Assembly (NCBI RefSeq): GCF_040833995.1
Contig: NZ_CP162137.1
Span: 3,270,001 to 3,334,000, forward strand
From: Leptospira sp. WS58.C1
Lineage (GTDB): Bacteria; Spirochaetota; Leptospiria; Leptospirales; Leptospiraceae
Direction of reading: 5' to 3'
Length of the DNA: 64,000 nt
Of the stretch, positions 44,843 to 54,635 are shown one piece after another. A model generated the notes under the pieces. It did not search any database. It was not told where the DNA came from and saw only the letters and a program-made list of their open reading frames with translations. Both the position numbers and the translations under genes were made by a program. The stretch's first letter is position 1. Every line of letters begins with the position of its first letter.

Positions 44843-47236
44843 ATGAACATCAAAGATCGTATCCTTGGAATTTTAGTTTCCTTCCTCCAATATTCGAAAA
44901 CAAACTGGAGATCTATCCTCAAATATTCTGTTATTTCCGGAATTGTAGTCCTTTCCTTTTTGATCGGCGGATCTTACGTTGTCTGGCTCACCAAACAGGA
45001 AGAAGTCGTGCGCAATCTGGAAACTTTCCAGAGGGAAGTTTCGGACACATACGATCCGAACGAGATTAAACCGATCCGTATCCTTGACAAAAACGGAAAA
45101 TTGATCGGCGAATTCTCCCGTAGAAAATTCAGACCCATTCGTACGGACAATTTAGCGAATCATGGAAATATAATATGGGCATTGCTTAGTTCGGAAGATA
45201 GGGACTTTTACGAACATAGTGGTGTGAATTTTACCGCTTTACTAAGAGCTATCATAGTCAACCTAACTACCTTCCAAAGACAGGGAGGTTCCACCCTCAC
45301 GCAACAATTGGCAAAACTCACTTTGGATCTAGGAGCTCGGAACGTCTTCAACAAACTTACCGAGTTTTATTGTACATTCTATCTGGAAAGTAAGTTCGAT
45401 AAGAATACGATCCTAGCAATGTACCTAAATCGTATTTTCTTAGGGGAAGGAAACACAGGAGTAGAAGAAGCTTCTCGCTATTACTTTAATAAACCTGCAT
45501 ACGAATTGACTCCTGCGGAAGCGGCTCTGCTTGTTGGGACAATTCCGGCTCCTTCCAATTATAATGCCGTTCGAAATCCGAAAATAGCTCTCAAAAGACA
45601 GAAAATGGTGATGACTGTAATGGGAAAAAACCAAAACCTTCATCCGAATCCGAAGTCTATCGAAAGAGATTTCGAGAAGAAAGTGGATTTGAATATCCGC
45701 AAGTTCAGATCTTTTTATGTGGTGGAAGAGACAAAGGAAGAAGGGGACAAAGTTGTAATCACTTCCGAGATCGGAAAGTACGGATTCGATAAGGATTTTA
45801 CGATCAATTTGGCTCCCGATTTTAACTTCGGCATTCGCCAATTCGTGATCGAAAATTTTTCGGAGATCGACCTGGAAAGCCGCGGAATGAATGTTTATAC
45901 TACTTTAGATTATGATAAACAAGAAGCGGCAGAACGCTCCCTTAGAGAAGGAATAGAGGCAGTCCGTAAAAAACTTTCCGAAGATAAAGCGAATTATTTA
46001 AAAGCAGGCAAAACGGAAGAAGTTTCCAAACAAAATAAGATTATAGAGAACATGAACGGCAGCCTGATCTCCATCAATCCCACAAACGGATATGTGGAAG
46101 CGATGGTCGGTAGTTACAAAATTTCTAATATATTTAGATTAAACCGCGCCGTTTCCGCCGTTAGACAACCCGGATCGGTAATCAAGGGACTCGTATATCT
46201 GATGGCATTCGAAAAAAGGATCGCCACTCCGACTTCTATCGTTGTGGATGAGCCGATCAAGATCAGAGGTTATGCTCCTAAAAACTGGTATAAGGGTCAC
46301 AGAGGAGCAATGCAGGTCCGAACCGCTTTCGCTCAATCGGTGAATACGATCGCGGTTAAGTTTATGGATGAAATTGGCGTCGGCGATTTTATCCATACTT
46401 TAGGAAAAATTTTGGACTTAGATAGTTCCGAGTTGAGTAGAAGGTTCCAACACAATCTTACATTAGCGCTCGGTTCCGGAGAATTATCTCCTAAAGAATT
46501 GGCAACCGTTTATGCAACAATCGCCAATAACGGTAAAAAAGTAAAACCTGTGGAAATCCTAAGGATCACAGACTTCGAAGGATCCGAACTTTATATGAAT
46601 AGTCTTCCGGATCCTAGGGAAGCGGAACAAATTTTAGATCCTGTAGCCTGTGCCATGACATTAAACTTATTAGAAGCGGTCGTATCGGAAGAAGGTACAC
46701 TCAAGATCGCATTAAAGGACGGAGAAAAATTCCCGCTCGGAGGAAAAACAGGAACTGTTCAATCTCCGAAAGAAGCGCAAAAACGTTGGGGTTCTAGAAA
46801 AGGAGTACGAGACGTTTGGTTTGCCGGGGTAAATCCGAATTTAGTCACTGCAGTCTGGGTGGGTAATGACTTAGGCGCACCTTTCCCAGGTTCCGGCTCA
46901 GGCACAAGCGGTTCCATTTGGTTTAGATATGTTTCTCACGTTGCTAGAACATTAGGTTTTAGTGATAGTCTAATCACTCCATTTAACGGAGATTATGTGA
47001 AAGTGGATATCTGCGCGGAAACAGGCGGGCTTCTTTCCAACGAGGCGGAATGTAAACATCCTCTATATGGACAGTACTATTACGTAGGAGATCAGCCGGG
47101 AGGCGGCACAACTACCCCTACGGTCACACAAACTGAAGGAACTGCTTCCACAAACGGTTCCGATGAAGCGCTTTCCGGAGAAGACGCGGTAGAATTAGAA
47201 CTTCCTGAAATTAAGGAAGATCCGAACGACGATTAG
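44843..47236 (+). CDS. mrcA: Penicillin-binding protein 1A, bifunctional peptidoglycan synthase
   Basis: The 797-residue protein has one N-terminal helix (residues about 27-49), then a GT51 glycosyltransferase with E118 in SSEDRDFYEH and the block GGSTLTQQLAKL. The transpeptidase has S445-V-I-K448 (RQPGSVIKG), S499-V-N501 and K635-T-G637 (GGKTGTVQS). It polymerises lipid II and cross-links the stem peptides in the periplasm. The C-terminus is acidic and low-complexity (DEALSGEDAVELELPEIKED). The 3' end overlaps the convergent peptide-binding lipoprotein gene by 26 bases. Confidence 0.95.
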   Translation: MNIKDRILGILVSFLQYSKTNWRSILKYSVISGIVVLSFLIGGSYVVWLTKQEEVVRNLETFQREVSDTYDPNEIKPIRILDKNGKLIGEFSRRKFRPIRTDNLANHGNIIWALLSSEDRDFYEHSGVNFTALLRAIIVNLTTFQRQGGSTLTQQLAKLTLDLGARNVFNKLTEFYCTFYLESKFDKNTILAMYLNRIFLGEGNTGVEEASRYYFNKPAYELTPAEAALLVGTIPAPSNYNAVRNPKIALKRQKMVMTVMGKNQNLHPNPKSIERDFEKKVDLNIRKFRSFYVVEETKEEGDKVVITSEIGKYGFDKDFTINLAPDFNFGIRQFVIENFSEIDLESRGMNVYTTLDYDKQEAAERSLREGIEAVRKKLSEDKANYLKAGKTEEVSKQNKIIENMNGSLISINPTNGYVEAMVGSYKISNIFRLNRAVSAVRQPGSVIKGLVYLMAFEKRIATPTSIVVDEPIKIRGYAPKNWYKGHRGAMQVRTAFAQSVNTIAVKFMDEIGVGDFIHTLGKILDLDSSELSRRFQHNLTLALGSGELSPKELATVYATIANNGKKVKPVEILRITDFEGSELYMNSLPDPREAEQILDPVACAMTLNLLEAVVSEEGTLKIALKDGEKFPLGGKTGTVQSPKEAQKRWGSRKGVRDVWFAGVNPNLVTAVWVGNDLGAPFPGSGSGTSGSIWFRYVSHVARTLGFSDSLITPFNGDYVKVDICAETGGLLSNEAECKHPLYGQYYYVGDQPGGGTTTPTVTQTEGTASTNGSDEALSGEDAVELELPEIKEDPNDD

Positions 47237-48707
47237 GAACTTTTTGTAAACGGTCCCCGATCAGATACAACTCATAAGGGGACCATAAAAAGATCCAAGG
47301 AGCATCTTCCGCTAAAATGGAAAATGCTTCTTGGATCTTTGGACTTATATCCGTTTTGTCCGTGGATCGGATCTCCTGGAAAATTTTTTCCATTTTCGGG
47401 TTAGAGTAGAAGGCTCGATTTCCTCCGTTCCCGAATCGATCTCCCGCAAACAACGGATCCAAAAATGCGAACGGTCCCGGAAGATCCGCATACCAAAACA
47501 ATAACGTTAGGTCTCCTTTACCTTCTCCATTCTCTTTATATAATGCCGCCTTTTCCATAGGAAGGATCTTGATCTTCAATCCTAAATCCTTTAGATTTTG
47601 AACGATTGCAGCACCGTTTGCTTGGTTTTCTTCGTCTCCTCTCATCCTAAATTCCAGTTCTCTTTCTAAAATTTTAGGATAACATACGGACTTAGAAAGT
47701 AAATCCTTCGCTTTTGTTAGATCATAAGGATAAATTTCTTCGGAAGAAGTCCAGGTTTCCGAAATCGATTTTGGAAATGGGCCTACGGCAACTTCTCCTT
47801 TTCCTTCCAATAGAACACGGATGATCGTTCGCTTATCCACGGAGTAATTTAATGCTTTTCTAAAGTTCTTATCGAAACAAGGCCCTTTAGCGTTGATCGC
47901 AACATATTGTACACCTCCCCCTTTTCGGATGGAGATATGATCTTCTTTTACTAACGAGTTTTGGAGAAGAAACACAGGCAATTTCATTAGATCCAATTCG
48001 TCTTTGAAATATAAATACAATCCAGTGCTTGCTTGTGGAAGAACGCGAAATAATATTTCAGAGCCTAGATCGTTGGAATGATTTGCAACTAATCTAAGAT
48101 AATTATTCCTTTTCCATTCTACTAATTTAAAATCCCCACAAGGCAATTCGGGTGAACCGCAGTAGATCCAAGCCTGGGGCAAAGAAAGTTTTTCTAAAGT
48201 TTCCCTAAGTCCGCCTTCGAAATAAATTTCCAAACTGGAATCCGAGAGGACCTTTCCGCCTTTTAAAAAAGAATATGTGCTTTTTCTTGGTCCTGGGGTA
48301 TTTCTCAATCTTTCCAAAGATCCTAAAATCGTTTCCGTACTAACGTTCGATTTCAGATCGTTACGGATCTCCATGATCAATTTTCTGATATTGGGAGAAG
48401 GGCCTTCTGCGAGCTTGTATGATCTTACTAAGGACGGGATGACCTTACCTTCTACGTTTATATCGAAAAGTTTTGGGTAAATATATTTTAGAACAATTCT
48501 GGAAGATAGGTCCGTAGATCGGATCGGATCCAAAGAGATCGGATCGGAAGGTAGCGAAAATACCAGTTTTTCGGGACTTCTCTCCTCTTTTCCGCAATCA
48601 TAAAAAAGAAGGGACAAAAGAAGGAAAGCCAGAGAAAAGGTAAGAGTCGGTTTCGGTCCGGCTTGAAACAGGGACGAGACCGAGTCTAGAAATCTAGGAT
48701 AAAACAT
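47211..48707 (-). CDS. Family 5 extracellular solute-binding lipoprotein (peptide ABC transporter)
   Basis: The 498-residue protein has a lipoprotein-like signal with LLFYDC (Cys at about residue 38), preceded by an unusually long N-terminus. The mature region is a family 5 binding protein: LVFSLPSDPISLDPIRSTDL, YIYPKLFDINVEGKVIPSLV, and NFRKALNYSVDKRTIIRVLL. These proteins feed peptides, nickel or sugars to ABC importers, but no permease or ATPase lies nearby, so it is an orphan component. Residues at the C-terminus are read from the same 26 bases that end PBP1A on the other strand. Divergent from msbA by nine bases. Confidence 0.83.
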   Translation of the reverse strand: MFYPRFLDSVSSLFQAGPKPTLTFSLAFLLLSLLFYDCGKEERSPEKLVFSLPSDPISLDPIRSTDLSSRIVLKYIYPKLFDINVEGKVIPSLVRSYKLAEGPSPNIRKLIMEIRNDLKSNVSTETILGSLERLRNTPGPRKSTYSFLKGGKVLSDSSLEIYFEGGLRETLEKLSLPQAWIYCGSPELPCGDFKLVEWKRNNYLRLVANHSNDLGSEILFRVLPQASTGLYLYFKDELDLMKLPVFLLQNSLVKEDHISIRKGGGVQYVAINAKGPCFDKNFRKALNYSVDKRTIIRVLLEGKGEVAVGPFPKSISETWTSSEEIYPYDLTKAKDLLSKSVCYPKILERELEFRMRGDEENQANGAAIVQNLKDLGLKIKILPMEKAALYKENGEGKGDLTLLFWYADLPGPFAFLDPLFAGDRFGNGGNRAFYSNPKMEKIFQEIRSTDKTDISPKIQEAFSILAEDAPWIFLWSPYELYLIGDRLQKVPNRRSDLP

Positions 48708-48716
48708 TCCGGACCT

Positions 48717-50600
48717 ATGAACGTCTATAGACGCCTCTTGGGGTATTCCTTCAAGTATAAATACAGATTAATCACCGGGGTCGTACTATCCTTTTTTGTG
48801 TCCATACTCAATGGAGCCTCTCTCACTAGTGTTATTCCGATATTCAACGCGATCGGAAAAGGCGGAAAAGCCGACTTCCAAATTTCACTCACCAAAAAAG
48901 AAAGTATCGCACTAAAAGATAGGGAAGAGGGAAAAGAATTAGAAGCCATCCAAAAGATAGAGGCCCTATCCGCAGATATTAAGATCAAAACCAACTATTA
49001 TCTAACTACTCTTCCGAAAGACCAGCTCGTTTTACTTTTTTGTTTATTCATCTTTCCCATCTATCTGGCAAAACTCTTATTCTTAACAGGCGCTGTCTAT
49101 TGCATCAACTCCGGAGGATATCTAGCCGTCAGAGATCTTCGATTAGAACTTTATTCTAAAGCTCAAGAACTTCCGCTCAACCATTTCGTACAAGAGAAGA
49201 CCGGGATCTTTATGAGCCGCATCGTAAACGATGTGGAAGTCCTGGCCAAGCTGATCAGTTCGGATCTGAAAGATGCGATCGTGGATTTTTTCTACATACT
49301 CACGCATTTACTTATTCTCCTTTTCTTAAGTTGGGAAATGTTTATCGCCGTTCTGGTTGTGGTCCCATTGATCATGGGCCCTGTGACTTCCTTTGCCGAT
49401 CGGATCAGAAAAGCGACGCGTAACCAACAGGAAAGATTATCAGCGTTAAACGGTCATTTACAGGAAGTCATCTCGGGTATACGTGTTATACGCGCATTCT
49501 CGATGGAAAAAACGGAAGCGGGAAGATTCTGGGACATCAATAACGATCTTTCCGAAAAAACGTTCAAAGGGCATTTTTATCATCAGATCGGTCCGTCTTT
49601 AGTGGAACTTTCCAGCTCGATCGTTGCAGTGATATTTTTGGCTTTCGGCGCTTATTTGATCGAACTGGAAAAGCTGACCTTAGGTCATTTTATGATCTTC
49701 TTCTTAACTTTGGTATTTTTGACCAGACCTTTTAAGCAAATGGGAATGTTATCCAACTCCATCCAAAGTGCGGTTGCGGCAGGGACCAGAGTGTTCGAAA
49801 TGTTGGATAGCGAAACGGATGTAAAAAATTCTCCGAATCCTATCTATCCTAAAAAACTTTCCAAAGAATTAAAATTCGATTCGGTAGGTTATACCTATCC
49901 CGGAGCAAAAAGTCCTGCATTGTCCGACTTAAATCTTTCCATCCAAAAAGGATCCACGATTGCGTTAGTCGGCTCTTCTGGGGCCGGAAAATCCACTTTG
50001 GTAGATCTTGTACCGCGATTGATCGATCCGACCGAAGGCTCCATTACCTGGGATGGAATGGATCTTAGGAATTTAGACCTGGCTTCTTTAAGAAAAAAGA
50101 TCTCCATCGTGAACCAACAGGTATTCTTATTTAACGGAAGCATCCGAGAAAATATCTGCTATGGAACGGAGAATGTTACGGAAGAAAGAATGAGAGAAGT
50201 TGCAGAACTCGCCTTCGCGACCGAGTTTATCCTTTCTTTCGAAGACGGCTTCGATACCGTAGTGGGAGAAAGAGGAGTCATGTTATCCGGAGGCCAAAGG
50301 CAAAGGATCTCCATCGCAAGAGCATTATTGAATAATCCTGAAATCCTGATCTTGGACGAGGCCACTTCCGCGTTAGACACCGAATCGGAAAGAGTGGTCC
50401 AACAAGCGCTTGAATCCTTATACAAAAATAGGACCGTCATCATTATCGCTCATAGACTCTCCACAGTTCAGATCGCAGATACTATTTTTACTATGGAAGG
50501 TGGAAAAGTGGTAGAATCAGGATCTCACTCGGAATTGATCCGCTTGGACGGAAAGTATAAGAAATTGTACGAGATGCAGTTCGCAGAATCTCCGGTTTAA
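48717..50600 (+). CDS. msbA: Lipid A export ABC transporter, MsbA-type
   Basis: The 627-residue half-transporter has six helices in residues 15-350, then an ATPase domain: Walker A LVGSSGAGKSTLVDLVPRL, Q-loop IVNQQVFLFNG, signature MLSGGQRQRISIARALL, Walker B ILILDEATSALD and switch His IIAHRLS. The loop between TM1 and TM2 is extended by a charged segment (about residues 55-95). It flips lipid A-core across the inner membrane. lpxK starts 11 bases after it, the usual msbA-lpxK operon, which makes MsbA far more likely than another exporter. Confidence 0.93.
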   Translation: MNVYRRLLGYSFKYKYRLITGVVLSFFVSILNGASLTSVIPIFNAIGKGGKADFQISLTKKESIALKDREEGKELEAIQKIEALSADIKIKTNYYLTTLPKDQLVLLFCLFIFPIYLAKLLFLTGAVYCINSGGYLAVRDLRLELYSKAQELPLNHFVQEKTGIFMSRIVNDVEVLAKLISSDLKDAIVDFFYILTHLLILLFLSWEMFIAVLVVVPLIMGPVTSFADRIRKATRNQQERLSALNGHLQEVISGIRVIRAFSMEKTEAGRFWDINNDLSEKTFKGHFYHQIGPSLVELSSSIVAVIFLAFGAYLIELEKLTLGHFMIFFLTLVFLTRPFKQMGMLSNSIQSAVAAGTRVFEMLDSETDVKNSPNPIYPKKLSKELKFDSVGYTYPGAKSPALSDLNLSIQKGSTIALVGSSGAGKSTLVDLVPRLIDPTEGSITWDGMDLRNLDLASLRKKISIVNQQVFLFNGSIRENICYGTENVTEERMREVAELAFATEFILSFEDGFDTVVGERGVMLSGGQRQRISIARALLNNPEILILDEATSALDTESERVVQQALESLYKNRTVIIIAHRLSTVQIADTIFTMEGGKVVESGSHSELIRLDGKYKKLYEMQFAESPV

Positions 50601-50611
50601 GAAAAAAGAAT

Positions 50612-51655
50612 ATGATTTCTTTTGGGAAGATCCTCTCTTTTCCGATCTTATTTTTACTCAGCCTGGTTTATAGGATCTTATTTTTTTTTGATAGAAGTTT
50701 AAAGAAAAAAAGAACTCTCTCTTCTTCCATAACGATTAGTATCGGGAATTTTAGCGTGGGTGGAACAGGCAAAACACCTTTTACACTTCATCTAGCAAAA
50801 TTACTCCATTCTAATTTTCCGAAAATCCCAATCGTGATCTTAAGCAGAGGATACGGTTCTTCCGGAAAGGGAACCCGAAGAGTCACTAATAATTCTCTTC
50901 CGTCCGACGTGGGGGACGAACCTCTTCTATTAAAAAAGAATCTTCCTTTTGTAGAAGTGTATGTGGGAAGTAACAGGTTCGACTCTTACCAACAATACAG
51001 ATCTGAAAACAAAATCCCGAACGATCAAAAGGTATTTGTATTACTGGATGACGGATTCCAACACCATGCTTTACAGAGGGACTTAGATTTGGTTTTATTG
51101 GACTGTACCAATCTTTCCAAAATGGAATTCTTACTTCCTCTAGGTTTATTAAGGGAATCTTATAATTCGGTATCTAGGGCAAATTTTTTAGTAGCATCCA
51201 AGTATTCGGAAGAATTGGAAAGTTCCCTTTCGAATTGGATCCGAAAATACAAACCTTCTCGAACCTTAAGATTTAGATTTTCGCCCCAAATATTAGTTCC
51301 ACTTTCCCCGGGATCATCCGAGCGATCCGTCAGGGATTTAACCGGAAAATCCGTATTTGGCTTTGCAGGTTTGGGAAATCCAGGCTCGTTCTTTTCTTCC
51401 TTACAAAATCAAAATCCTTCCGAGCTAAAAACCAAATCCTATCCGGATCATTATTCTTATACGAAGGACGATATAACCCGGATCTCGGAGAACACTTCCA
51501 ACCAAGATTACATTGTCTGCACGGAAAAAGACGGAGTAAAGATCTCTTCACTCATAGAAACCGATAAAAATTTTTCAAAATGGTTTTATCTTAAATTAGA
51601 AACCGTTCTGGAAAACGAATCCGAATTGATAAGCTCGGTCCGCAGTTTCATCTAA
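50612..51655 (+). CDS. lpxK: Tetraacyldisaccharide 4'-kinase
   Basis: The 347-residue enzyme has one N-terminal membrane anchor (residues 8-22), then the LpxK P-loop SVGGTGKTPFTLHLA with ISIGNF before it, followed by IPIVILSRGYGSSGKGT and VFVLLDDGFQHHALQRDLDLVLLD. The DDGFQH motif carries the catalytic Asp-His pair. It phosphorylates the 4' position of the lipid A disaccharide at the inner membrane. Operon with msbA. Length is normal for the family. Confidence 0.95.
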   Translation: MISFGKILSFPILFLLSLVYRILFFFDRSLKKKRTLSSSITISIGNFSVGGTGKTPFTLHLAKLLHSNFPKIPIVILSRGYGSSGKGTRRVTNNSLPSDVGDEPLLLKKNLPFVEVYVGSNRFDSYQQYRSENKIPNDQKVFVLLDDGFQHHALQRDLDLVLLDCTNLSKMEFLLPLGLLRESYNSVSRANFLVASKYSEELESSLSNWIRKYKPSRTLRFRFSPQILVPLSPGSSERSVRDLTGKSVFGFAGLGNPGSFFSSLQNQNPSELKTKSYPDHYSYTKDDITRISENTSNQDYIVCTEKDGVKISSLIETDKNFSKWFYLKLETVLENESELISSVRSFI

Positions 51656-51785
51656 TTGGCTAAAAAGACTTTCTCTTTTCCTTAAAAATAGTCTAATCCT
51701 CACTCTTTCTTGTTTACAGGTAGGAATATAAAGAATAGAAATAAATTTTTTATTAATATCCGAAACTGTTAATGAAGAAGGTTGA

Positions 51786-53060
51786 ATGAAGTCCAAGTTC
51801 CTATTTCTATTCTTATTATTCCTGCCTGTAGTTCTATTTGCCGAGGCCCAAGCCGTATATTTACGTAGCGGCCAAATATTACATGGAGATGTCGTCAACC
51901 AAACCGCAACCTATATCGATCTGAAATTACAAAACGGGGAAACGAAACGTATCCAAAAGGAGAATATCTTAAGGATATCTTATAGAGAACCGCAAAAGGA
52001 AGAACCTAAAAAGACCGAACCGGTAACTGCCGTGGAAAAACAAGAGCCCAAAAAGGAAGAACCGGCTATCGTCTTTCCTCCCTCGATCGTGAAAGTAGCC
52101 AAAAGAGCGGTTAGAAATCCATTAGAAAGACATTATGTAGATATTTATTTAGGTGCTGGAAGCGGAACCTTCTCGCCCCAAACCGTAGATTTTTACTATA
52201 AATATCAGAACATAAGAAGTTTATTCATCGATGCGACCCCTTTTTATTTAGCCGGAAGCCCGAACCGTACTGCGGGCACATCCGTATCAGCGGGGATCAA
52301 TTATAAATTCAAAAAATTCTCCTTAGAAGCAGTGGGAATGGAAATAAATACTTCCACAAGTTCCAAAAACCTAGGACCGGAAGGAGATCCGATCGTGGTT
52401 TATGGATCTTATCCCGAACAAATGAAGGCGGCTTTTTTTAAAGGATCTTATTCCGCGCTTTCGAGGTCCAATTTCGAGTTGTATCCGAGTATAGGTTATA
52501 TCCGAACTTGGAATAGAACCAAAGATTCACATTCACAGGTATTTCAGCCGGATAGCGTGGGTGGAAAATCCAATTTCCAAGCTTCTGAAAGTTTGATCGG
52601 GACATCCGTTGGAATCGGTTTTGCTTATTTGTTCGGTTCTAAATTCGAGGTACGGCCTGAATTCGAAACCTTAACGATGAAAGGTTCCCAGTCGATCCAC
52701 CAGGATTATACCGCTATATTTTTAGCGCCCCCTTTCACCCTCTTTGTACTTCCTGCGGACTATAGTTTTGACTGGAAGGCAAAAGGAACTCACACTTCAT
52801 TAAAGCTGAGTTATTTTTGGAAAATGGGGATCGGTTTTTTTATAAAATATGATTCTTATCAATGGAAATATTCCCTACAAGACGGAAGTTTTCCGATCAC
52901 ACTTTCTCTGGATTCCGATCCTCCTACTTTGTCGGAACTTGTAAGTTGGAATTTCAGCCAGAAGTTACTTGCGCAAACTATAAATGCCACAGGTAAGGCG
53001 ACTTCGATACAATTCGGAGTTTCTAAAACCCTGAACTTCGGACCCGAAGAAAATTATTAA
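51786..53060 (+). CDS. Tandem paralogue 1: SH3/Lsm-like N-domain plus C-terminal beta-barrel
   Basis: The 424-residue protein has a signal peptide (residues 1-20), then a ~45-residue beta domain AVYLRSGQILHGDVVNQTATY through ENILRISYRE, resembling a small Lsm/SH3 barrel. A Lys/Glu/Pro linker (about 68-100) precedes the C-terminal ~300 residues, which alternate polar and aromatic residues (HYVDIYLGAGSGTFSP, INYKFKKFSLEAVGME, SLKLSYFWKMGIGFFIKY), typical of an outer-membrane barrel. It shares the domain order with the next two genes on the same strand. I cannot assign a ligand. Confidence 0.78.
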   Translation: MKSKFLFLFLLFLPVVLFAEAQAVYLRSGQILHGDVVNQTATYIDLKLQNGETKRIQKENILRISYREPQKEEPKKTEPVTAVEKQEPKKEEPAIVFPPSIVKVAKRAVRNPLERHYVDIYLGAGSGTFSPQTVDFYYKYQNIRSLFIDATPFYLAGSPNRTAGTSVSAGINYKFKKFSLEAVGMEINTSTSSKNLGPEGDPIVVYGSYPEQMKAAFFKGSYSALSRSNFELYPSIGYIRTWNRTKDSHSQVFQPDSVGGKSNFQASESLIGTSVGIGFAYLFGSKFEVRPEFETLTMKGSQSIHQDYTAIFLAPPFTLFVLPADYSFDWKAKGTHTSLKLSYFWKMGIGFFIKYDSYQWKYSLQDGSFPITLSLDSDPPTLSELVSWNFSQKLLAQTINATGKATSIQFGVSKTLNFGPEENY

Positions 53061-53202
53061 CCGAAGAGCAATTTCACTATGTAGTATTTGTTATAAGATA
53101 ACCGCTCTTAGATTTCGGAGCTGTCAATTTATTGCTTGAATCTTGTCTTCATCTCAAGGATTCTTTCCCAGAGTTCAAGTGGTAAGTGAGATCGGATCCG
53201 GG

Positions 53203-54537
53203 ATGCGAAGACTAAAAAATAAGGTAAGAGCGGCAATTTTCTTCGGATGTATGATATTCTCGCTAACTTCCGTCCATCCTAACGATCAAGTCATCTATAT
53301 GAAAGACGGAAGAGTGATCACTGCGGAGATCGTTTCTCAAACCGCATTTAAAGTGGTAATCAAACTTCCAGACGGATCCACAAAAGAGATCTCAAAACAA
53401 GATATCAAAAGGATTGCATTTAAAGAAGCCAAAACCCCGGAACCAAAAGACAAAACTCCTGTTGGACCTCCTACACCCGCTCCCGAAGAGGTTGTAAAAC
53501 AACAGGAAGAAGAATCCAAAAAACAAGCCGTCTTAGATGAAAAAACGGAAAAAAGAAAAAAACAAATCGAAGAAGCAAAACGAAATCGTTTAGAAATTTT
53601 TCTTGGCACTGGATCCGGAACCGTAAACTTCCAAGGCGCGAATTTTTACGACCAAGTGATCGCGGTTGGAAGTAGTATAGGCCAAGACAGCGGTAAATTC
53701 GAATATTCGTTAGAACCGAAACCCAAAAGCGGAAAGGCCGGTTCATTTGAAGTCAGATACTCTTGGAATCGATATGTGGGGGAAATAGGCGCAAGTTCCG
53801 CTACATCCTCTGCGACCCAAAGTATTTTCGGATTAGACGGCCCAAGTGGCGGCACATACCCGAAATTTATCCAAGGAAATTATGATGTTTCCATGAAACA
53901 TGTTTTCGGAAATTTCTCTTACTCGGTATACCCGCATCCTAAATACGATGTGCGCCCCGTTATCGGATACCACCAGTTCTGGTCAAAAACGGAGAACTTT
54001 AATTCGACGATCTTCGGAACGGGAACTGCTCCGGCATTTACGGAACAATATTTCGGGATCGTTCCTACTTCCGCCTCAGAAGTCCTAAAAGGATATTCCT
54101 TCGGAGTACAATACGACTTAAAAGTAGGTGGATTCGAGATCCGGACCGGTTTACATATTCTTAAATTGCAGGGTTTCGGGACCTACGATCGAAATATTTA
54201 TGCTTACGCTCCATTATCATTCGATTCCCAATCTAACGGCATACAGACATACAATAAATGGATCGCAAATGGAGCCTTATTGGATATTAGATTGGTCTAT
54301 CCTTGGAAATACGGGATCGGCTTTTGGTTCGGTTTGAATTCGATGAACTGGACTTATACCATATCCGATTCCTCTCTATCGATCAAGAACGAAAACGTAT
54401 CGGACAGTAACCCGGCCCAAGATGCTGTCCTAGGAAAACTACTTTTCGAATCTTTGGTCGGCCCAGGCGCTCTCAAAGAAACAAAAGCCACAACGATCCA
54501 GATCGGCGCCACGTACTCGTACGACTTCAACAAATAA
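53203..54537 (+). CDS. Tandem paralogue 2: SH3/Lsm-like N-domain plus C-terminal beta-barrel
   Basis: I prefer the ATG at 53203 (444 residues, signal peptide RRLKNKVRAAIFFGCMIFSL) over a TTG at 53143. The N-domain reads VIYMKDGRVITAEIVSQTAF through SKQDIKRIAFKEAK. The linker is a longer charged coiled-coil-like segment (VVKQQEEESKKQAVLDEKTE). The barrel starts RLEIFLGTGSGTVNFQ, almost the paralogue 1 motif, and ends QIGATYSYDFNK. Sequence is diverged enough to argue for an old duplication. Surface-exposed loops probably differ. Confidence 0.78.
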   Translation: MRRLKNKVRAAIFFGCMIFSLTSVHPNDQVIYMKDGRVITAEIVSQTAFKVVIKLPDGSTKEISKQDIKRIAFKEAKTPEPKDKTPVGPPTPAPEEVVKQQEEESKKQAVLDEKTEKRKKQIEEAKRNRLEIFLGTGSGTVNFQGANFYDQVIAVGSSIGQDSGKFEYSLEPKPKSGKAGSFEVRYSWNRYVGEIGASSATSSATQSIFGLDGPSGGTYPKFIQGNYDVSMKHVFGNFSYSVYPHPKYDVRPVIGYHQFWSKTENFNSTIFGTGTAPAFTEQYFGIVPTSASEVLKGYSFGVQYDLKVGGFEIRTGLHILKLQGFGTYDRNIYAYAPLSFDSQSNGIQTYNKWIANGALLDIRLVYPWKYGIGFWFGLNSMNWTYTISDSSLSIKNENVSDSNPAQDAVLGKLLFESLVGPGALKETKATTIQIGATYSYDFNK

Positions 54538-54635
54538 GATACAAATTTTTTTCATCCTAGTCCGTTTTTAAATCGGAAAACAAATATTAAGAACTCGAAT
54601 ATTATACCGGGAAATCGCGTCTAATTTCTCTGAAT

